64,000 nucleotides of DNA from Bacillus salipaludis (GCF_004358205.1 NZ_SMYO01000005.1:248001-312000), one strand, 5' to 3'. Positions 49,172 to 59,229 are shown, counted from the first letter of the stretch. Numbers and translations: made by a program. The notes: generated by a model not told the origin, from the letters alone.

Positions 49172-49438
49172 ATGAGCTCATTTGACAAAACGATGAGGTT
49201 CAGTTTTCCTGAAGAGCCTTTTGAACACGATGTAAACGATGTTCTTTTCCAAGTATACGAAGCCTTACAGGAAAAGGGGTACAATCCAATTAATCAAATT
49301 GTCGGCTACCTTTTATCCGGTGATCCTGCGTATATTCCAAGGCATCGGGATGCCCGCAACATTATTCGCAAGCTTGAACGGGACGAAATTATTGAGGAAT
49401 TGGTTAAATCATATTTAAAACAACAGCGTGAGGTTTAA
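49172..49438 (+). CDS. yrzL: IreB-family regulatory phosphoprotein
   Basis: This 88-residue DUF965 protein contains [16 protein letters not shown] with the N-terminal threonine region that the IreK-type PASTA kinase phosphorylates in enterococci. [19 protein letters not shown] follows. It lies directly before yrrK as in most Firmicutes. CGAGGTG precedes the ATG. Confidence 0.93.
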   Translation: MSSFDKTMRFSFPEEPFEHDVNDVLFQVYEALQEKGYNPINQIVGYLLSGDPAYIPRHRDARNIIRKLERDEIIEELVKSYLKQQREV

Positions 49439-49441
49439 TGA

Positions 49442-49858
49442 ATGCGCATCATGGGATTGGATGTAGGCTCAAAAACAGTCGGGGTGGCCTTAAGTGACGA
49501 ACTTGGCTGGACTGCACAGGGTTTAAAAACGCTCAAAATCAATGAAGAAAAGAACGAGTTTGGTTTTGATGAAATTGGTCAAATAATAAAAGAGAATCAA
49601 GTCAGCCAGGTTGTCATCGGACTCCCAAAAAATATGAACGGCACAATTGGTCCGCGCGGAGAAGCAAGTCAAAATTTTGCAGCGGAGCTTGAAAGACGCT
49701 TTGATGTTCCGACCGTTTTGTGGGACGAGCGGCTTTCCACCATGGCCGCCGAGCGCGTGCTTCTTGAAGCAGATGTAAGCCGGAAGAAACGGAAGAAAGT
49801 AATCGATAAAATGGCTGCAGTGATGATTTTACAAGGCTATCTAGATAGCAAAAATTAA
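49442..49858 (+). CDS. yrrK: YqgF/RuvX-family putative Holliday junction resolvase
   Basis: This 138-residue RNase H-fold protein has the motifs [35 protein letters not shown] and [18 protein letters not shown], holding the acidic active-site residues. In E. coli the family acts in 16S pre-rRNA 5' maturation. It starts 3 bp after the IreB gene. Confidence 0.94.
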   Translation: MRIMGLDVGSKTVGVALSDELGWTAQGLKTLKINEEKNEFGFDEIGQIIKENQVSQVVIGLPKNMNGTIGPRGEASQNFAAELERRFDVPTVLWDERLSTMAAERVLLEADVSRKKRKKVIDKMAAVMILQGYLDSKN

Positions 49859-49870
49859 TGAGGTGAAAAA

Positions 49871-50161
49871 ATGGATCACGGCGAAAACAATATTACAGTA
49901 GTAGATGAGAATGGAAATGAACAATTATGTGAAGTATTATTTACCTTCGATTCAGAAGAATTCGGTAAATCATATGTTCTTTATTACCCATTAGGTGCGG
50001 AGGAAGATGATGCAGATGATATCGAAATCCATGCTTCTGCCTTTATCCCGACTGAGGACGGGGAAGACGGCGAATTAATGCCAATCGAAACCGATGAAGA
50101 ATGGGATATGATTGAAGAAATGCTCAATACCTTCCTTGAAGAACAAGAGGACGAAGAATAA
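49871..50161 (+). CDS. yrzB: DUF1292 acidic protein YrzB
   Basis: This 96-residue very acidic protein contains [20 protein letters not shown] and SYVLYYPLG, the DUF1292 signature, and a C-terminal Glu/Asp run. Function unknown. It is the third gene of the conserved ireB-yrrK-yrzB block. GAGGTG precedes the ATG. Confidence 0.92.
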   Translation: MDHGENNITVVDENGNEQLCEVLFTFDSEEFGKSYVLYYPLGAEEDDADDIEIHASAFIPTEDGEDGELMPIETDEEWDMIEEMLNTFLEEQEDEE

Positions 50162-50170
50162 ATGTAAGAA

Positions 50171-50200
50171 AAATGACCTATTTTATAGGTCTTTTTTTTT
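50171..50200 (+). terminator. Terminator of yrzB
   Basis: GACCTAT and ATAGGTC arms are followed by ten T residues. Confidence 0.85.
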
Positions 50201-50346
50201 GCCGAAAATCCTACTTTTTTCTGCAATTTCACTGAAAAATTGACATTTTTCGCTGCGTATGATGAAATTACTACGATATCTTATTATAATATTTTATTTA
50301 TTATTGGTAATTTTGTGAACGTTTTACTGGCACAGGGGGGAGACTA

Positions 50347-51483
50347 TTGGCAACTGAAAATAAAGGGCCAAATAAAGAAGCAATTAGAAAAAAATTATTG
50401 GAACATCAAAGTGAAGCAAAAATTGTCAGACGTATTGTCTTAATCATTTCGATCATCATTATTTTACTCATTGTTGTCATTGGCGGCGGCGGATATTTAT
50501 ACATTCAATCAGCACTCAAACCAGTGGATCCAAAGAGTAAAATATCAAAAAAGGTCGATATTCCAATCGGTTCATCTGTCACAGGAATAGCTGAAAGATT
50601 AGAGTCGAATGGAATTATTAAAAATGCAAAAGTATTTAAATACTATGTGAAATTAAAAAACGAGGGCGGATTTATGGCCGGAAATTATGAGCTAAGCCCT
50701 TCGATGGATATCCCGGAGATTGTCGGCCGTCTGAAAACAGGGAAGGTTCTCCAGCAGGCAGCCTTTAAGATTACCATTCCGGAAGGAAAGCAATTAAAAG
50801 AAATTGCCCATCTTATGGCAAAGGCAATCCATAAAAAAGATCAAGATGTGTTCAATCAATTAAATGATAAAAATTTTGTTAAAGGCATGATGGCGAAATA
50901 CCCAATGTTATTAACAAATGAAATTCTAAATTACAATATCAAGTATCCACTTGAAGGATACTTGTACCCGGCAACCTATTCCTTTTATAAGAAAAATCCA
51001 TCTGTCGAAGAAATAGTATCGGCGATGCTCGATAAAACAAAAACAGTATTATCGCAATATACAGCTGAAAGTGAAAAGAAAAAACTTTCAGTTCATCAAC
51101 TGTTAACAATGGCATCGTTAATTGAAGAAGAGGCTACCGAAAAGGCAGACCGGAAAAAAATATCAAGTGTTTTTTATAATCGGCTAAAAAAGGGAATGCC
51201 CCTGCAGACGGACCCGACCGTGCTTTATGCACAGGGGAAACATAAGAAGAAAGTCTATTATGCAGATTTAGAAGTGAGTTCACCTTATAATACGTATAAA
51301 AATACCGGTTTACCTCCAGGTCCCATCTCGAATGCTGGGAAAATCTCCATAGAGGCCGCACTTCGCCCTGAAAAAACAGATTATTATTATTTTCTTGCTA
51401 CAGCTGATGGGTCGGTTATTTTTACAAAAACACTTGCTGAGCACAATCAGGAAAAAGCCAAGCATATTTCCAATAAAAAATAG
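50347..51483 (+). CDS. mltG: Endolytic murein transglycosylase MltG
   Basis: MltG (378 aa) cleaves nascent glycan strands at the membrane. It has an N-terminal helix (LIISIIIILLIVVIGGGGYL, residues 36-55), a LysM-like region, then the YceG catalytic domain. The latter has MASLIEEEATEKADRKKISS holding the catalytic Glu, and MPLQTDPTVLYA. TTG 50347 follows GGGGGAG. Its transcript begins after the yrzB terminator. Confidence 0.93.
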   Translation: MATENKGPNKEAIRKKLLEHQSEAKIVRRIVLIISIIIILLIVVIGGGGYLYIQSALKPVDPKSKISKKVDIPIGSSVTGIAERLESNGIIKNAKVFKYYVKLKNEGGFMAGNYELSPSMDIPEIVGRLKTGKVLQQAAFKITIPEGKQLKEIAHLMAKAIHKKDQDVFNQLNDKNFVKGMMAKYPMLLTNEILNYNIKYPLEGYLYPATYSFYKKNPSVEEIVSAMLDKTKTVLSQYTAESEKKKLSVHQLLTMASLIEEEATEKADRKKISSVFYNRLKKGMPLQTDPTVLYAQGKHKKKVYYADLEVSSPYNTYKNTGLPPGPISNAGKISIEAALRPEKTDYYYFLATADGSVIFTKTLAEHNQEKAKHISNKK

Positions 51484-51492
51484 GTATAATTT

Positions 51493-51523
51493 AAGGGGGG
51501 AAATTAGCATTCCCCTTTTTTTT
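51493..51523 (+). terminator. Terminator of mltG
   Basis: AAGGGGGGAA and TTCCCCTTTTTT arms flank ATTAGCA. Confidence 0.8.
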
Positions 51524-51634
51524 ATGATAAAATAATTCAAGTGTTTTAATAAAGCAACCCATAGCGTTTCTGTGAACGCTATTTTTTCATGTCTAAAGAG
51601 AGCATTATGCTTTTATAGGATTGAGGTGAGTAGC

Positions 51635-52285
51635 TTGCATTACGAAAAGCTACATTCTTATATAGAAAATTTAATTTTGGATCGAATTCCATTGCTGCAG
51701 GAAATGGAAGAATTTGCAAAGAATCACCATGTCCCGATCATGGAACTGGCAGGAATCGAAGCGATGCTGCAACTTCTCAGGATACAGGATTCAAAAAAAA
51801 TCCTCGAGGTTGGTACTGCGATTGGCTACTCGGCACTGCGCATGGCTTATACCTTACCCGATGCCAAAATTGCCACCATTGAACGAGATGAGGAGCGCTT
51901 TGCATTAGCAGAGGCCTTTATCAACCGTTCCGGAAAGAGTGAGCAAATTTCCCTTATTAAGGGGGATGCGCTGGAAGTCGAAGGCCTTGTGGCTGGCCAT
52001 GCTCCATTTGATGCGATTTTCATTGATGCCGCAAAGGGCCAATATAAGAGGTTTTTTGATATTTATTCAAAGTTCCTTTCTTCAGGTGGAATGATTATCA
52101 CGGATAATGTCCTATTTAAAGGACTTGTTTGTGAATCAGAAATCGAATCGAAACGAACAAGAAATCTTGTAAGAAAAATAGATGATTTTAATCGCTGGCT
52201 TATGGCCCATCCTGACTATGATACGATCATACTCCCTGTTGGTGATGGTGTGGCTATTAGTAAAAGAAGAGGTGAAAAAGAATGA
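51635..52285 (+). CDS. trmR: tRNA 5-hydroxyuridine O-methyltransferase TrmR
   Basis: TrmR (YrrM, 216 aa) is a SAM-dependent class I methyltransferase that turns ho5U34 of tRNA into mo5U. The SAM-binding motif is ILEVGTAIGYSALRMA, and DAIFIDAAKGQYKRF holds the metal-binding Asp of the O-methyltransferase-3 family. TTG 51635 follows GAGGTG by 6 bases. Its TGA overlaps the trhP1 ATG; TrhP1/P2 make its ho5U substrate, so the operon encodes the whole path. Confidence 0.93.
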   Translation: MHYEKLHSYIENLILDRIPLLQEMEEFAKNHHVPIMELAGIEAMLQLLRIQDSKKILEVGTAIGYSALRMAYTLPDAKIATIERDEERFALAEAFINRSGKSEQISLIKGDALEVEGLVAGHAPFDAIFIDAAKGQYKRFFDIYSKFLSSGGMIITDNVLFKGLVCESEIESKRTRNLVRKIDDFNRWLMAHPDYDTIILPVGDGVAISKRRGEKE

Positions 52286-53211
52286 AAAATCCAGAAATTT
52301 TAGTGACTCCTTTATCTGTAGAGGATATTCTGCCACTTGCAGAAGCCGGTGCAGATGCATTTGTAGTTGGAGAACAACGATATGGTTTGCGGTTAGCCGG
52401 TGAATTCAACCGTGAACAGGTTCAAAAAGCGATTGAACTTGCCCATTCTAAAGGAAAAAAAGTATATGTAGCCATGAATGCCATTTTTCATAATGAAAAA
52501 GTGGCGGAATTAAATGATTATATCCGTTTTGCTGAGGAGGCTAATGCGGATGCAATTATTTTCGGTGATCCTGCAGTATTATTGGCTGCTCGGGAAACTG
52601 CCCCAAACATGAAGTTACATTGGAGCACAGAGACAACCGGAACAAACTGGTATACCTGTAATTATTGGGGGAGAAAGGGCGCAAACCGGGCCGTTCTCGC
52701 ACGTGAAGTAAATATGGATGCAATCGTTGAAATCAAGGAAAAAGCGGAAGTGGAAATTGAAGTTCTTGTTCATGGAATGAGCTGCATGTTCCAATCGAAG
52801 CGTTCCTTACTTGGTAACTATTATGAGTACCAAGGAAAAGTCATGGAAATCGAAAATCGTAAAATGCAAAAGAATATGTTCCTGCATGACAAAGAACGTG
52901 AAAATAAATATCCGATTTTTGAGGATGAAAACGGTACGCATATTATGAGTCCAAATGATATTTGTATCATTGATGAATTGCAGGATATGTTAGAGGCTGG
53001 CGTCGATTCTTTTAAAATTGACGGAATTCTGAAAAGCTCTGAATATATCCTTGAAGTGACAAAGGCATATCGAGAAGCCATTGATTTATATTTTAAAGAT
53101 GAAGAGCTTTATGAAGATAAAAAAGAAGAATTATTAGCGGCCATTGAAGAAATTCAACCGCCTAATCGTCCTTTAGATACAGGGTTCTTTTTCAAAGAAA
53201 CGGTTTATTAA
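52282..53211 (+). CDS. trhP1: U32-family tRNA hydroxylation protein P1
   Basis: TrhP1 (YrrN, 309 aa) is a peptidase-U32-family protein, now known to take part in prephenate-dependent 5-hydroxylation of U34 in tRNA with TrhP2. Its TIM-barrel-like N-terminal part has PLSVEDILPLAEAGADAFVV and VLVHGMSCMFQSKRSLLGNY. It has fewer cysteines than TrhP2. GAGGTG precedes the ATG. Confidence 0.9.
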   Translation: MKNPEILVTPLSVEDILPLAEAGADAFVVGEQRYGLRLAGEFNREQVQKAIELAHSKGKKVYVAMNAIFHNEKVAELNDYIRFAEEANADAIIFGDPAVLLAARETAPNMKLHWSTETTGTNWYTCNYWGRKGANRAVLAREVNMDAIVEIKEKAEVEIEVLVHGMSCMFQSKRSLLGNYYEYQGKVMEIENRKMQKNMFLHDKERENKYPIFEDENGTHIMSPNDICIIDELQDMLEAGVDSFKIDGILKSSEYILEVTKAYREAIDLYFKDEELYEDKKEELLAAIEEIQPPNRPLDTGFFFKETVY

Positions 53212-53228
53212 AAGGAGGGAAATTGAAT

Positions 53229-54500
53229 ATGAGTATTGTTAAAGATAAAATATCAGAGATTATTGATGGTAAGCGCGTGATTGTTAAAAAACCCGAGCTG
53301 CTTGCACCTGCAGGAAATCTTGAAAAATTAAAAATCGCTGTTCAATATGGGGCTGACGCCGTATTTATCGGTGGCCAGGAATACGGCCTCCGCTCGAATG
53401 CCGATAACTTTACATTTGAGGAAATGAAAGAGGGCGTGGAATTTGCTAAAAAGTATGACGCAAAAATCTACGTAACCACTAATATTTATGCCCATAATGA
53501 AAATATTGATGGATTAGAAGAATATTTAATGGGCTTAAAAGAAGCTGGTGTAGCCGGAATTATCGTAGCAGACCCGTTGATTATTGAAACATGTAAAAGA
53601 GTGGCACCGGGTATTGAAATCCATCTTAGTACGCAACAATCTCTTTCTAACTGGAAAGCTGTCCAATTTTGGAAGGAAGAAGGCTTGGAGCGGGTGGTAT
53701 TAGCACGCGAAACAAGTGCGGAAGAGATTAAAGAAATGAAAGAAAAAGTGGATATCGAAATTGAAACCTTTATCCATGGCGCCATGTGTATTGCCTATTC
53801 AGGACGTTGTACGTTAAGTAATCATATGACAGCACGGGATTCCAACCGCGGCGGCTGCTGTCAATCATGCCGCTGGGATTATGATTTATATCAACTCGAA
53901 GGCGAACAAACGGAAGCTCCGCAATTTGCTGAGAATGATGCGCCATTTGCGATGAGTCCGAAAGACCTAAATTTGATCAAAGCCATACCGCAAATGATTG
54001 AAATAGGAATCGACAGCTTGAAAATTGAAGGACGGATGAAATCGATTCACTATATTGCCACAGTTGTTAGTGTATATCGTAAAGTCATCGATGCCTACTG
54101 TGCAGATCCTGAGAATTTTGTCATCAAGCGTGAATGGTTAGAAGAGCTTGATAAATGCGCAAACCGTGAAACGGCACCGGCATTTTTTGAAGGCGTTCCA
54201 GGGTATAAAGAGCAAATGTTTGGTAATCATAGCAAGAAGACAACGTTTGAATTTGTCGGCCTTGTGTTGGATTATAACGAGGAGACGCAAATGGTTACCC
54301 TTCAGCAGCGTAATCATTTTAAACCGGGAGATGAAGTCGAATTCTTCGGTCCGGAAGTTCAAAACTTTACGCATGTCATTGATAAAATATGGGATGAAAA
54401 GGGTCAAGAGTTGGATGCTGCAAGACATCCGCTTCAAATTGTACAATTTAAATTGGACAAACCGGTTTACCCTAACAACATGATGCGAAAGGAGAACTAA
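53229..54500 (+). CDS. trhP2: U32-family tRNA hydroxylation protein P2
   Basis: TrhP2 (YrrO, 423 aa) carries the full U32 signature [19 protein letters not shown] and a later CCQSC cluster ([15 protein letters not shown]), so four cysteines could hold an iron-sulfur cluster. A C-terminal beta-barrel domain (about residues 335-423) has [23 protein letters not shown] 53229 follows GGAGGG by 9 bases. It is followed by udk after 1 bp. Confidence 0.92.
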   Translation: MSIVKDKISEIIDGKRVIVKKPELLAPAGNLEKLKIAVQYGADAVFIGGQEYGLRSNADNFTFEEMKEGVEFAKKYDAKIYVTTNIYAHNENIDGLEEYLMGLKEAGVAGIIVADPLIIETCKRVAPGIEIHLSTQQSLSNWKAVQFWKEEGLERVVLARETSAEEIKEMKEKVDIEIETFIHGAMCIAYSGRCTLSNHMTARDSNRGGCCQSCRWDYDLYQLEGEQTEAPQFAENDAPFAMSPKDLNLIKAIPQMIEIGIDSLKIEGRMKSIHYIATVVSVYRKVIDAYCADPENFVIKREWLEELDKCANRETAPAFFEGVPGYKEQMFGNHSKKTTFEFVGLVLDYNEETQMVTLQQRNHFKPGDEVEFFGPEVQNFTHVIDKIWDEKGQELDAARHPLQIVQFKLDKPVYPNNMMRKEN

Positions 54501-54501
54501 A

Positions 54502-55134
54502 ATGCGCAAACCGGTTGTTATTGGTGTAACCGGCGGCTCCGGCTCCGGAAAAACCAGTGTAACAAAAGCTATTTACGATAGCTTTAAAGGACATTCCATC
54601 CTTATGCTTGAGCAGGATTATTACTATAAGGATCAAAGCGAGCTCCCTTTTGAGGAACGGCTGAAAACGAATTATGATCATCCGCTTGCATTTGATAATG
54701 ATTTGCTAATTGACCATATTGAAAGGCTTTTGCGCTATGAACCGATTGAAAAGCCAGTATATGATTACGCGCTTCATACCCGTTCAGATAAAATTATTCC
54801 TGTTGAACCAAAAGATGTTATAATCTTAGAAGGAATCATGGTTCTCGAGGACGAACGTCTTCGGAATTTAATGGATATTAAACTCTACGTGGATACTGAT
54901 GCCGATTTAAGAATTATCCGCCGAATGCAGCGTGATATTAAAGAACGGGGCCGGACATTGGATTCAGTCATTGATCAATATGTGAACGTTGTACGGCCTA
55001 TGCATAATCAATTTATCGAACCTTCGAAACGGTATGCGGATGTTATTATTCCTGAAGGCGGACACAATCATGTAGCAATTGATTTAATGGTCACAAAAAT
55101 TCAAACAATTCTTGAACAAAAGTCATTTTTATGA
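54502..55134 (+). CDS. udk: Uridine kinase
   Basis: Udk (210 aa) phosphorylates uridine and cytidine. The P-loop is [16 protein letters not shown], and [12 protein letters not shown] and [17 protein letters not shown] hold substrate-binding and lid residues. AAAGGAG precedes the ATG. It ends the trmR-trhP1-trhP2-udk run. Confidence 0.96.
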   Translation: MRKPVVIGVTGGSGSGKTSVTKAIYDSFKGHSILMLEQDYYYKDQSELPFEERLKTNYDHPLAFDNDLLIDHIERLLRYEPIEKPVYDYALHTRSDKIIPVEPKDVIILEGIMVLEDERLRNLMDIKLYVDTDADLRIIRRMQRDIKERGRTLDSVIDQYVNVVRPMHNQFIEPSKRYADVIIPEGGHNHVAIDLMVTKIQTILEQKSFL

Positions 55135-55301
55135 AACAATAACAAATAATAGCCTAATTGATTCCAATTTGGAAAAATATTATTGCGGCGCGCCCTGATA
55201 AAAGGACGCGCTCCTATGCATTTACAAAAGATGCATACAACCTACATATATCTCAAACACAATCTTTTGGGGGATTGTGATACTAGAAGGAGTGAGAAGT
55301 T

Positions 55302-55778
55302 TTGGCAGCAGAAAAAGTATTTCCAATGACACAGGCTGGTAAAGAAAAACTTGAACAGGAACTTGAATACCTAAAATCCGTTAAGCGGAAAGAGGTAGTG
55401 GAGCGGATTAAAATTGCCAGAAGTTTTGGTGACTTATCTGAGAACTCTGAGTATGATTCAGCGAAAGAAGAGCAAGCATTTGTCGAAGGCCGTATTACCA
55501 CATTAGAAAACATGATTCGAAATGCAAAGATCATCGAAGAAGGCGAAATGGCAAGTGATTCCGTAACCCTAGGAAGATCGGTAACATTTATTGAACTTCC
55601 TGATGGTGAAGAAGAAACCTATACGATTGTCGGCAGCGCCGAAGCAGATCCATTCGAAGGGAAAATCTCGAATGATTCACCAATCGCGAGAAGCCTTATA
55701 GGTAAAAAGGTTGGAGACGAAGTCTCTGTACAAACTCCAGGCGGCGAAATGAGCGTTAGAATTATTACCATTAAATAA
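55302..55778 (+). CDS. greA: Transcription elongation factor GreA
   Basis: GreA (158 aa) stimulates transcript cleavage in backtracked RNA polymerase. The N-terminal coiled coil reads [20 protein letters not shown] and [15 protein letters not shown], whose tip acidic residues (D, E) are intact. The C-terminal FKBP-like domain ends [15 protein letters not shown] is the start, with GGAGTGAG upstream. Between udk and greA (55135-55301) I see only a TATGCAT/ATGCATA hairpin. Confidence 0.95.
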   Translation: MAAEKVFPMTQAGKEKLEQELEYLKSVKRKEVVERIKIARSFGDLSENSEYDSAKEEQAFVEGRITTLENMIRNAKIIEEGEMASDSVTLGRSVTFIELPDGEEETYTIVGSAEADPFEGKISNDSPIARSLIGKKVGDEVSVQTPGGEMSVRIITIK

Positions 55779-55810
55779 TAAAACAGAATAAATTGTTTGA
55801 AATTTCCAAA

Positions 55811-55841
55811 CCTCGTCAAAACTTTTGACGAGGTGTTTTTT
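55811..55841 (+). terminator. greA terminator overlapping the pbpI ribosome site
   Basis: CCTCGTCAAAA and TTTTGACGAGG are perfectly complementary and are followed by GTGTTTTTT. The 3' arm contains GAGGTG, the ribosome site 6 bases before the pbpI ATG. Confidence 0.8.
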
Positions 55842-57602
55842 ATGTGGAGAAGACGAGCAAAAGGATGGCTTTTCATCTGTATTTTCTTTTTAACGTTTTT
55901 ATTATTCCGGCTTATGCAGATTCAATTAATGGATACAGAGTCTTTCTCCAAGCATCATATTAATTTGTTGGAGGAAAGCGTTAAACAGCGAACTCAGGAA
56001 TTAGTGATTGACAATGGCAGAGGGGATTTTCTAGACCGGAATGGAAATATGCTGGCCTATAAAAAGGAATCAGTTCTTGTGCTTTTTCCTTTTTTAAAAA
56101 AAATGAATTGGGATGTTGAGAAGGTTTCGTCCATTACTGGTATTCCTCAAGAATCTCTTCAGCATGCGGTTGAAACAGCTAAAAAACCATTTGCCTATGG
56201 GAATCCAGAACCCTTGGAATTAACCCATTCACAGGTGGAAAGAATTAATGCACTGGAAATTCCAGGTGTCTTTGCGATTGATAAAAAGTTTGAAAGGGCA
56301 ACTGTTCCCGCTGAGCAATTAATTGGTCTTACAGGTGAGAATCTAAAGGTAATGATGGAGCGTTATCCAAAAAAGGATCTTCCAAGGGAAACCTTAATCG
56401 GAGTGTCCGGCTTAGAGAAAAGCTTTGATGAATTTCTGCTTCCTGAAGGGAAATCAAAGCTTGTTTATCATGTTGATGGTGATGGTGCTCCGCTATTCGG
56501 GATAAATGTAAAGTATGTTGACCCTGCCAACCCGTTTTATCCTGTTAATGTAAAAACCACTATTGATAAAAAAATCCAGAAAAAGGCAGAAGAAATCGTC
56601 GATAAATATAAAATTAAAAAGGGCGGTTTAGTGCTTTTAGATATTAAAGATAACAGTATTTTAGCAATGGTATCCCGTCCTCATGTAAATAAACAGGATC
56701 CATACAATGGTTCAGGAGTCGCAAATCGAATGTTGAAGCAGCAAATTATGGGGTCCGTTTTTAAAACTGTGGTAGCTGCTGCTGCTATTGATCAAAATCT
56801 AGATAATCCGGCAAGGTTATTTAATTGCAGTAAGAAAATTAATGGTGAGCCTGAGGTGAAATATGATTACGGAGAATTGAATTTTTCCGAAAGCTTTGCC
56901 AGAAGCTGTAATCGTACTTTCGGTGAACTCGCAAAAGAATTACAGAAAATCGATCCAAGTCTATTAGAACAATACGCAGCTAAATTATCATTAATTGGCC
57001 CTGTTGGCTGGACGGGGGATGTCTATCATACGAACGATTTTAAACAGCTCGGTGAAGAGGAGAAAGGCCGGGTGTTTCTGTCTGATGCAGCTAGAAAGGA
57101 CCCTAATTATGTTTCGATGTCCGGTATTGGCCAGCATGAGGTAAGATCCACCCCGTTAGCTGTTGCCAACATGATGGCCACTATTGCTAGAGGCGGTAAA
57201 AATGAAATGGTCAGGGCAGTGTCTAAGATTCAATATAAAAATGGGACAACAATGGTGAATTTTCCTCTGCAGGAATTGCCAGGTGATACGATTTCCCCTT
57301 ATACCGCTATGAAATTGCAAAAATTGTTAAGGGAAGTTGTAATAAACCCAAATGGTACCGGAAAATGGTTTCAGGACCTGCGCTATGAGGTTGCCGGGAA
57401 ATCAGGTACTGCTGAAACGGGTAAGTTTCAGGACGGAAAGCAGCTTCATAATAAATGGTTTGCAGGGTATTTTCCTTATGAGAGCCCTAAATATGCGCTG
57501 GTAGCTGTAAATTTAGATGTGTATGACAATGAGGGCGGGGTTAATTTATTATTTGCTGACATGGTCAAAATGCTTTATGCCTATGATCAGGAGAGTGAAT
57601 AG
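55842..57602 (+). CDS. pbpI: Class B penicillin-binding protein 4b (PbpI-like)
   Basis: This transpeptidase of 586 aa has an N-terminal anchor (GWLFICIFFLTFLLFRLMQI), a dimerisation domain with RGDFLDRNGNMLAY, and a transpeptidase domain. The latter has the catalytic SxxK in GSVFKTVV, SxN in SCNRTFGEL and KTG-box KSGTAETG. In B. subtilis pbpI follows greA and is made in the forespore. ATG 55842 is chosen by GAGGTG; the open frame from 55797 runs through the greA terminator. Confidence 0.92.
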   Translation: MWRRRAKGWLFICIFFLTFLLFRLMQIQLMDTESFSKHHINLLEESVKQRTQELVIDNGRGDFLDRNGNMLAYKKESVLVLFPFLKKMNWDVEKVSSITGIPQESLQHAVETAKKPFAYGNPEPLELTHSQVERINALEIPGVFAIDKKFERATVPAEQLIGLTGENLKVMMERYPKKDLPRETLIGVSGLEKSFDEFLLPEGKSKLVYHVDGDGAPLFGINVKYVDPANPFYPVNVKTTIDKKIQKKAEEIVDKYKIKKGGLVLLDIKDNSILAMVSRPHVNKQDPYNGSGVANRMLKQQIMGSVFKTVVAAAAIDQNLDNPARLFNCSKKINGEPEVKYDYGELNFSESFARSCNRTFGELAKELQKIDPSLLEQYAAKLSLIGPVGWTGDVYHTNDFKQLGEEEKGRVFLSDAARKDPNYVSMSGIGQHEVRSTPLAVANMMATIARGGKNEMVRAVSKIQYKNGTTMVNFPLQELPGDTISPYTAMKLQKLLREVVINPNGTGKWFQDLRYEVAGKSGTAETGKFQDGKQLHNKWFAGYFPYESPKYALVAVNLDVYDNEGGVNLLFADMVKMLYAYDQESE

Positions 57603-57692
57603 TCTTTTCGATTGGTTTTGAGTGATATCTCTTCAAGTTCACGGAGAATCATGGTAGAATGTTGACAGCCTTATTTTTAGGAGGAGAGTAAC

Positions 57693-58340
57693 TTGAATAA
57701 CGATTTTGATTCTCGTTCGGGATACAGAGCAAAACGTAAAAAGACAAATTTAATATTAAATGGTTTGATTGTCGTTGTAATCGTCTTAATAGTTTTCGTT
57801 GCTTACAGAATCTTTGCGTCAGGTGATAGCAGCGCGTCACCGAAAAATGATGTTCAACATACAACTGAAAAACAAACAACACAAAATAAGAATCAAACTG
57901 ATTCAGCTGAGGAAACCAATGCATCTGTAGCAGATGAAAATGCTTCCTCTGATACTGCAACAGACGGTACATCAGTAGAGGATCAAGAAGGCAGTACAAA
58001 TGATTCCCAGGAAGAAGCTACAGACAAAGAAAGTACCGCCAATGACGAAAAAACTACTGAAAACAAAGATTGGAAACCAGTAGGGACTACGCAAACAGGT
58101 GAACATACCCCAGTATATGACACCAGCTCGGCAGATTGGCAGGAGATGCTTAATGCTATATCCTATGCAACGGGCTTAGACCAAAATAATATGATTGTAT
58201 GGCATCTTGGCAGGGACCGAAGCAAACAGAATGCTTCGATTGGTACGGTATCATCAAAAGATAAAAAACAAAATTATACAGTCTATATTGAATGGGTTGA
58301 CGGTCAAGGCTGGAAGCCGACAAAAGTAGATAAAAACTAA
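57693..58340 (+). CDS. yrrS: DUF1510 membrane protein YrrS
   Basis: This 215-residue protein has one N-terminal helix (NLILNGLIVVVIVLIVFVAY), a long Ser/Thr/Glu/Asp-rich low-complexity region (residues 45-125) and a C-terminal DUF1510 domain (WQEMLNAISYATGLDQNNMI, WVDGQGWKPTKVD). It is probably extracytoplasmic and follows pbpI as in B. subtilis. TTG is the start, with AGGAGGAG upstream. A TGG-TAGAAT extended -10 lies at 57655. Confidence 0.9.
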   Translation: MNNDFDSRSGYRAKRKKTNLILNGLIVVVIVLIVFVAYRIFASGDSSASPKNDVQHTTEKQTTQNKNQTDSAEETNASVADENASSDTATDGTSVEDQEGSTNDSQEEATDKESTANDEKTTENKDWKPVGTTQTGEHTPVYDTSSADWQEMLNAISYATGLDQNNMIVWHLGRDRSKQNASIGTVSSKDKKQNYTVYIEWVDGQGWKPTKVDKN

Positions 58341-58369
58341 GGATGGGCCTAGCGGCTTCATCCTTTTTT
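58339..58369 (+). terminator. Terminator of yrrS
   Basis: AAGGATG and CATCCTTTTTT arms flank GGCCTAGCGGCTT. Confidence 0.8.
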
Positions 58370-58390
58370 AGGCTTGTGCTATTCCATGTT

Positions 58391-58440
58391 GGCTTTTAAA
58401 CAAAGTAATTGGAACGGAAATCAAAAACCAGGTTTAACCA
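58391..58440. repeat. Degraded solo copy of the GGAGCGGAA repeat
   Basis: GGCTTTTAAAC...AATTGGAACGGAAATCAAAA...GGTTTAACC follows the same order of end motifs as the copy at 15715-15769 (reverse strand), with one base change in the central GGAGCGGAA. Confidence 0.55.
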
Positions 58441-58446
58441 TATATA

Positions 58447-58515
58447 TTGAGTAAAAAAATGTATTATGGTAACATAGTATTCGTCTAATCCATAGTATGC
58501 TTATAGGAATTATAT
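58447..58515 (+). promoter_or_regulatory. Promoter of the yrrT-mtnN-mccA-mccB operon with candidate CymR site
   Basis: TTGAGT (58447-58452), a 17-bp spacer and TAACAT (58470-58475) preceded by TGG (extended -10). An AT-rich stretch with TATAGGAATTATATG (58502-58516) lies just downstream of the expected start, where B. subtilis CymR binds in this operon. The CymR call is inferred from target identity and the AGGAATT half-site. Confidence 0.5.
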
Positions 58516-58539
58516 GTTTGCATCAGGAGTGTGGAAATA

Positions 58540-59178
58540 ATGGGCAGAGAATTTTTAGATCTATTTGAACAATGGGCAGATTCATATGATGATACAGTCA
58601 TTGGCCGTGATCAAGAATATAAAGAAGTATTTTCCGGATATGAGGAAATTTTAGAGTTAACAGCTTTCCAGTCTTCTGGTCATGTGGTAGAGTTTGGGGT
58701 TGGAACTGGAAATCTGACTAAAAAGCTACTAGCACGTGGTTTAATCGTAACAGGGATTGAGCCTTCCTCGTCCATGAGGGAAATTGCTCTCCAAAAACTA
58801 AATAACCAAGTCGTGGTTCTTGATGGCGATTTTCTAGAGTTTCCAGAGATCAAAAACATCGACACATTTGTAAGCACCTATGCCTTCCATCACCTGACAG
58901 ATGATGAAAAAGCCTTTGCAGTTGAAAAATATAGCAAGCTGCTTTCAAAAGGTGGTAAAATAGTGTTCGCGGATACGATGTATGAATCCGAGGAAGATTA
59001 CTATCATGCAATAGAAAAAGCAAAAAGCGAAGGCTTTCATAATCTGGCAAACGATTTGGAAACTGAATACTATACAACAATTCCCGTTTTAAAAGATATA
59101 TTGGAAAATAACGGATTTAGTGTTTCATTTAAAAAGTGCAACGAGTTTGTCTGGTTAATGGAAGGAATAAAACGCTAA
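58540..59178 (+). CDS. yrrT: YrrT SAM-dependent methyltransferase
   Basis: This 212-residue class I methyltransferase begins MGREFLDLFEQWADSYDDTV. The SAM motif is VVEFGVGTGNLTKKLLARG and the later YAFHHLTDDEKAFAVEKY is typical of the family. It is the first gene of the methionine-to-cysteine recycling operon; the methyl acceptor is not established. ATG 58540 follows GGAG by 10 bases. Confidence 0.88.
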   Translation: MGREFLDLFEQWADSYDDTVIGRDQEYKEVFSGYEEILELTAFQSSGHVVEFGVGTGNLTKKLLARGLIVTGIEPSSSMREIALQKLNNQVVVLDGDFLEFPEIKNIDTFVSTYAFHHLTDDEKAFAVEKYSKLLSKGGKIVFADTMYESEEDYYHAIEKAKSEGFHNLANDLETEYYTTIPVLKDILENNGFSVSFKKCNEFVWLMEGIKR

Positions 59179-59229
59179 GAAAAGCAAAAGCGCCTAGGTG
59201 CAGTAGCTGGACTGGAAAGAGGTTAAGGA

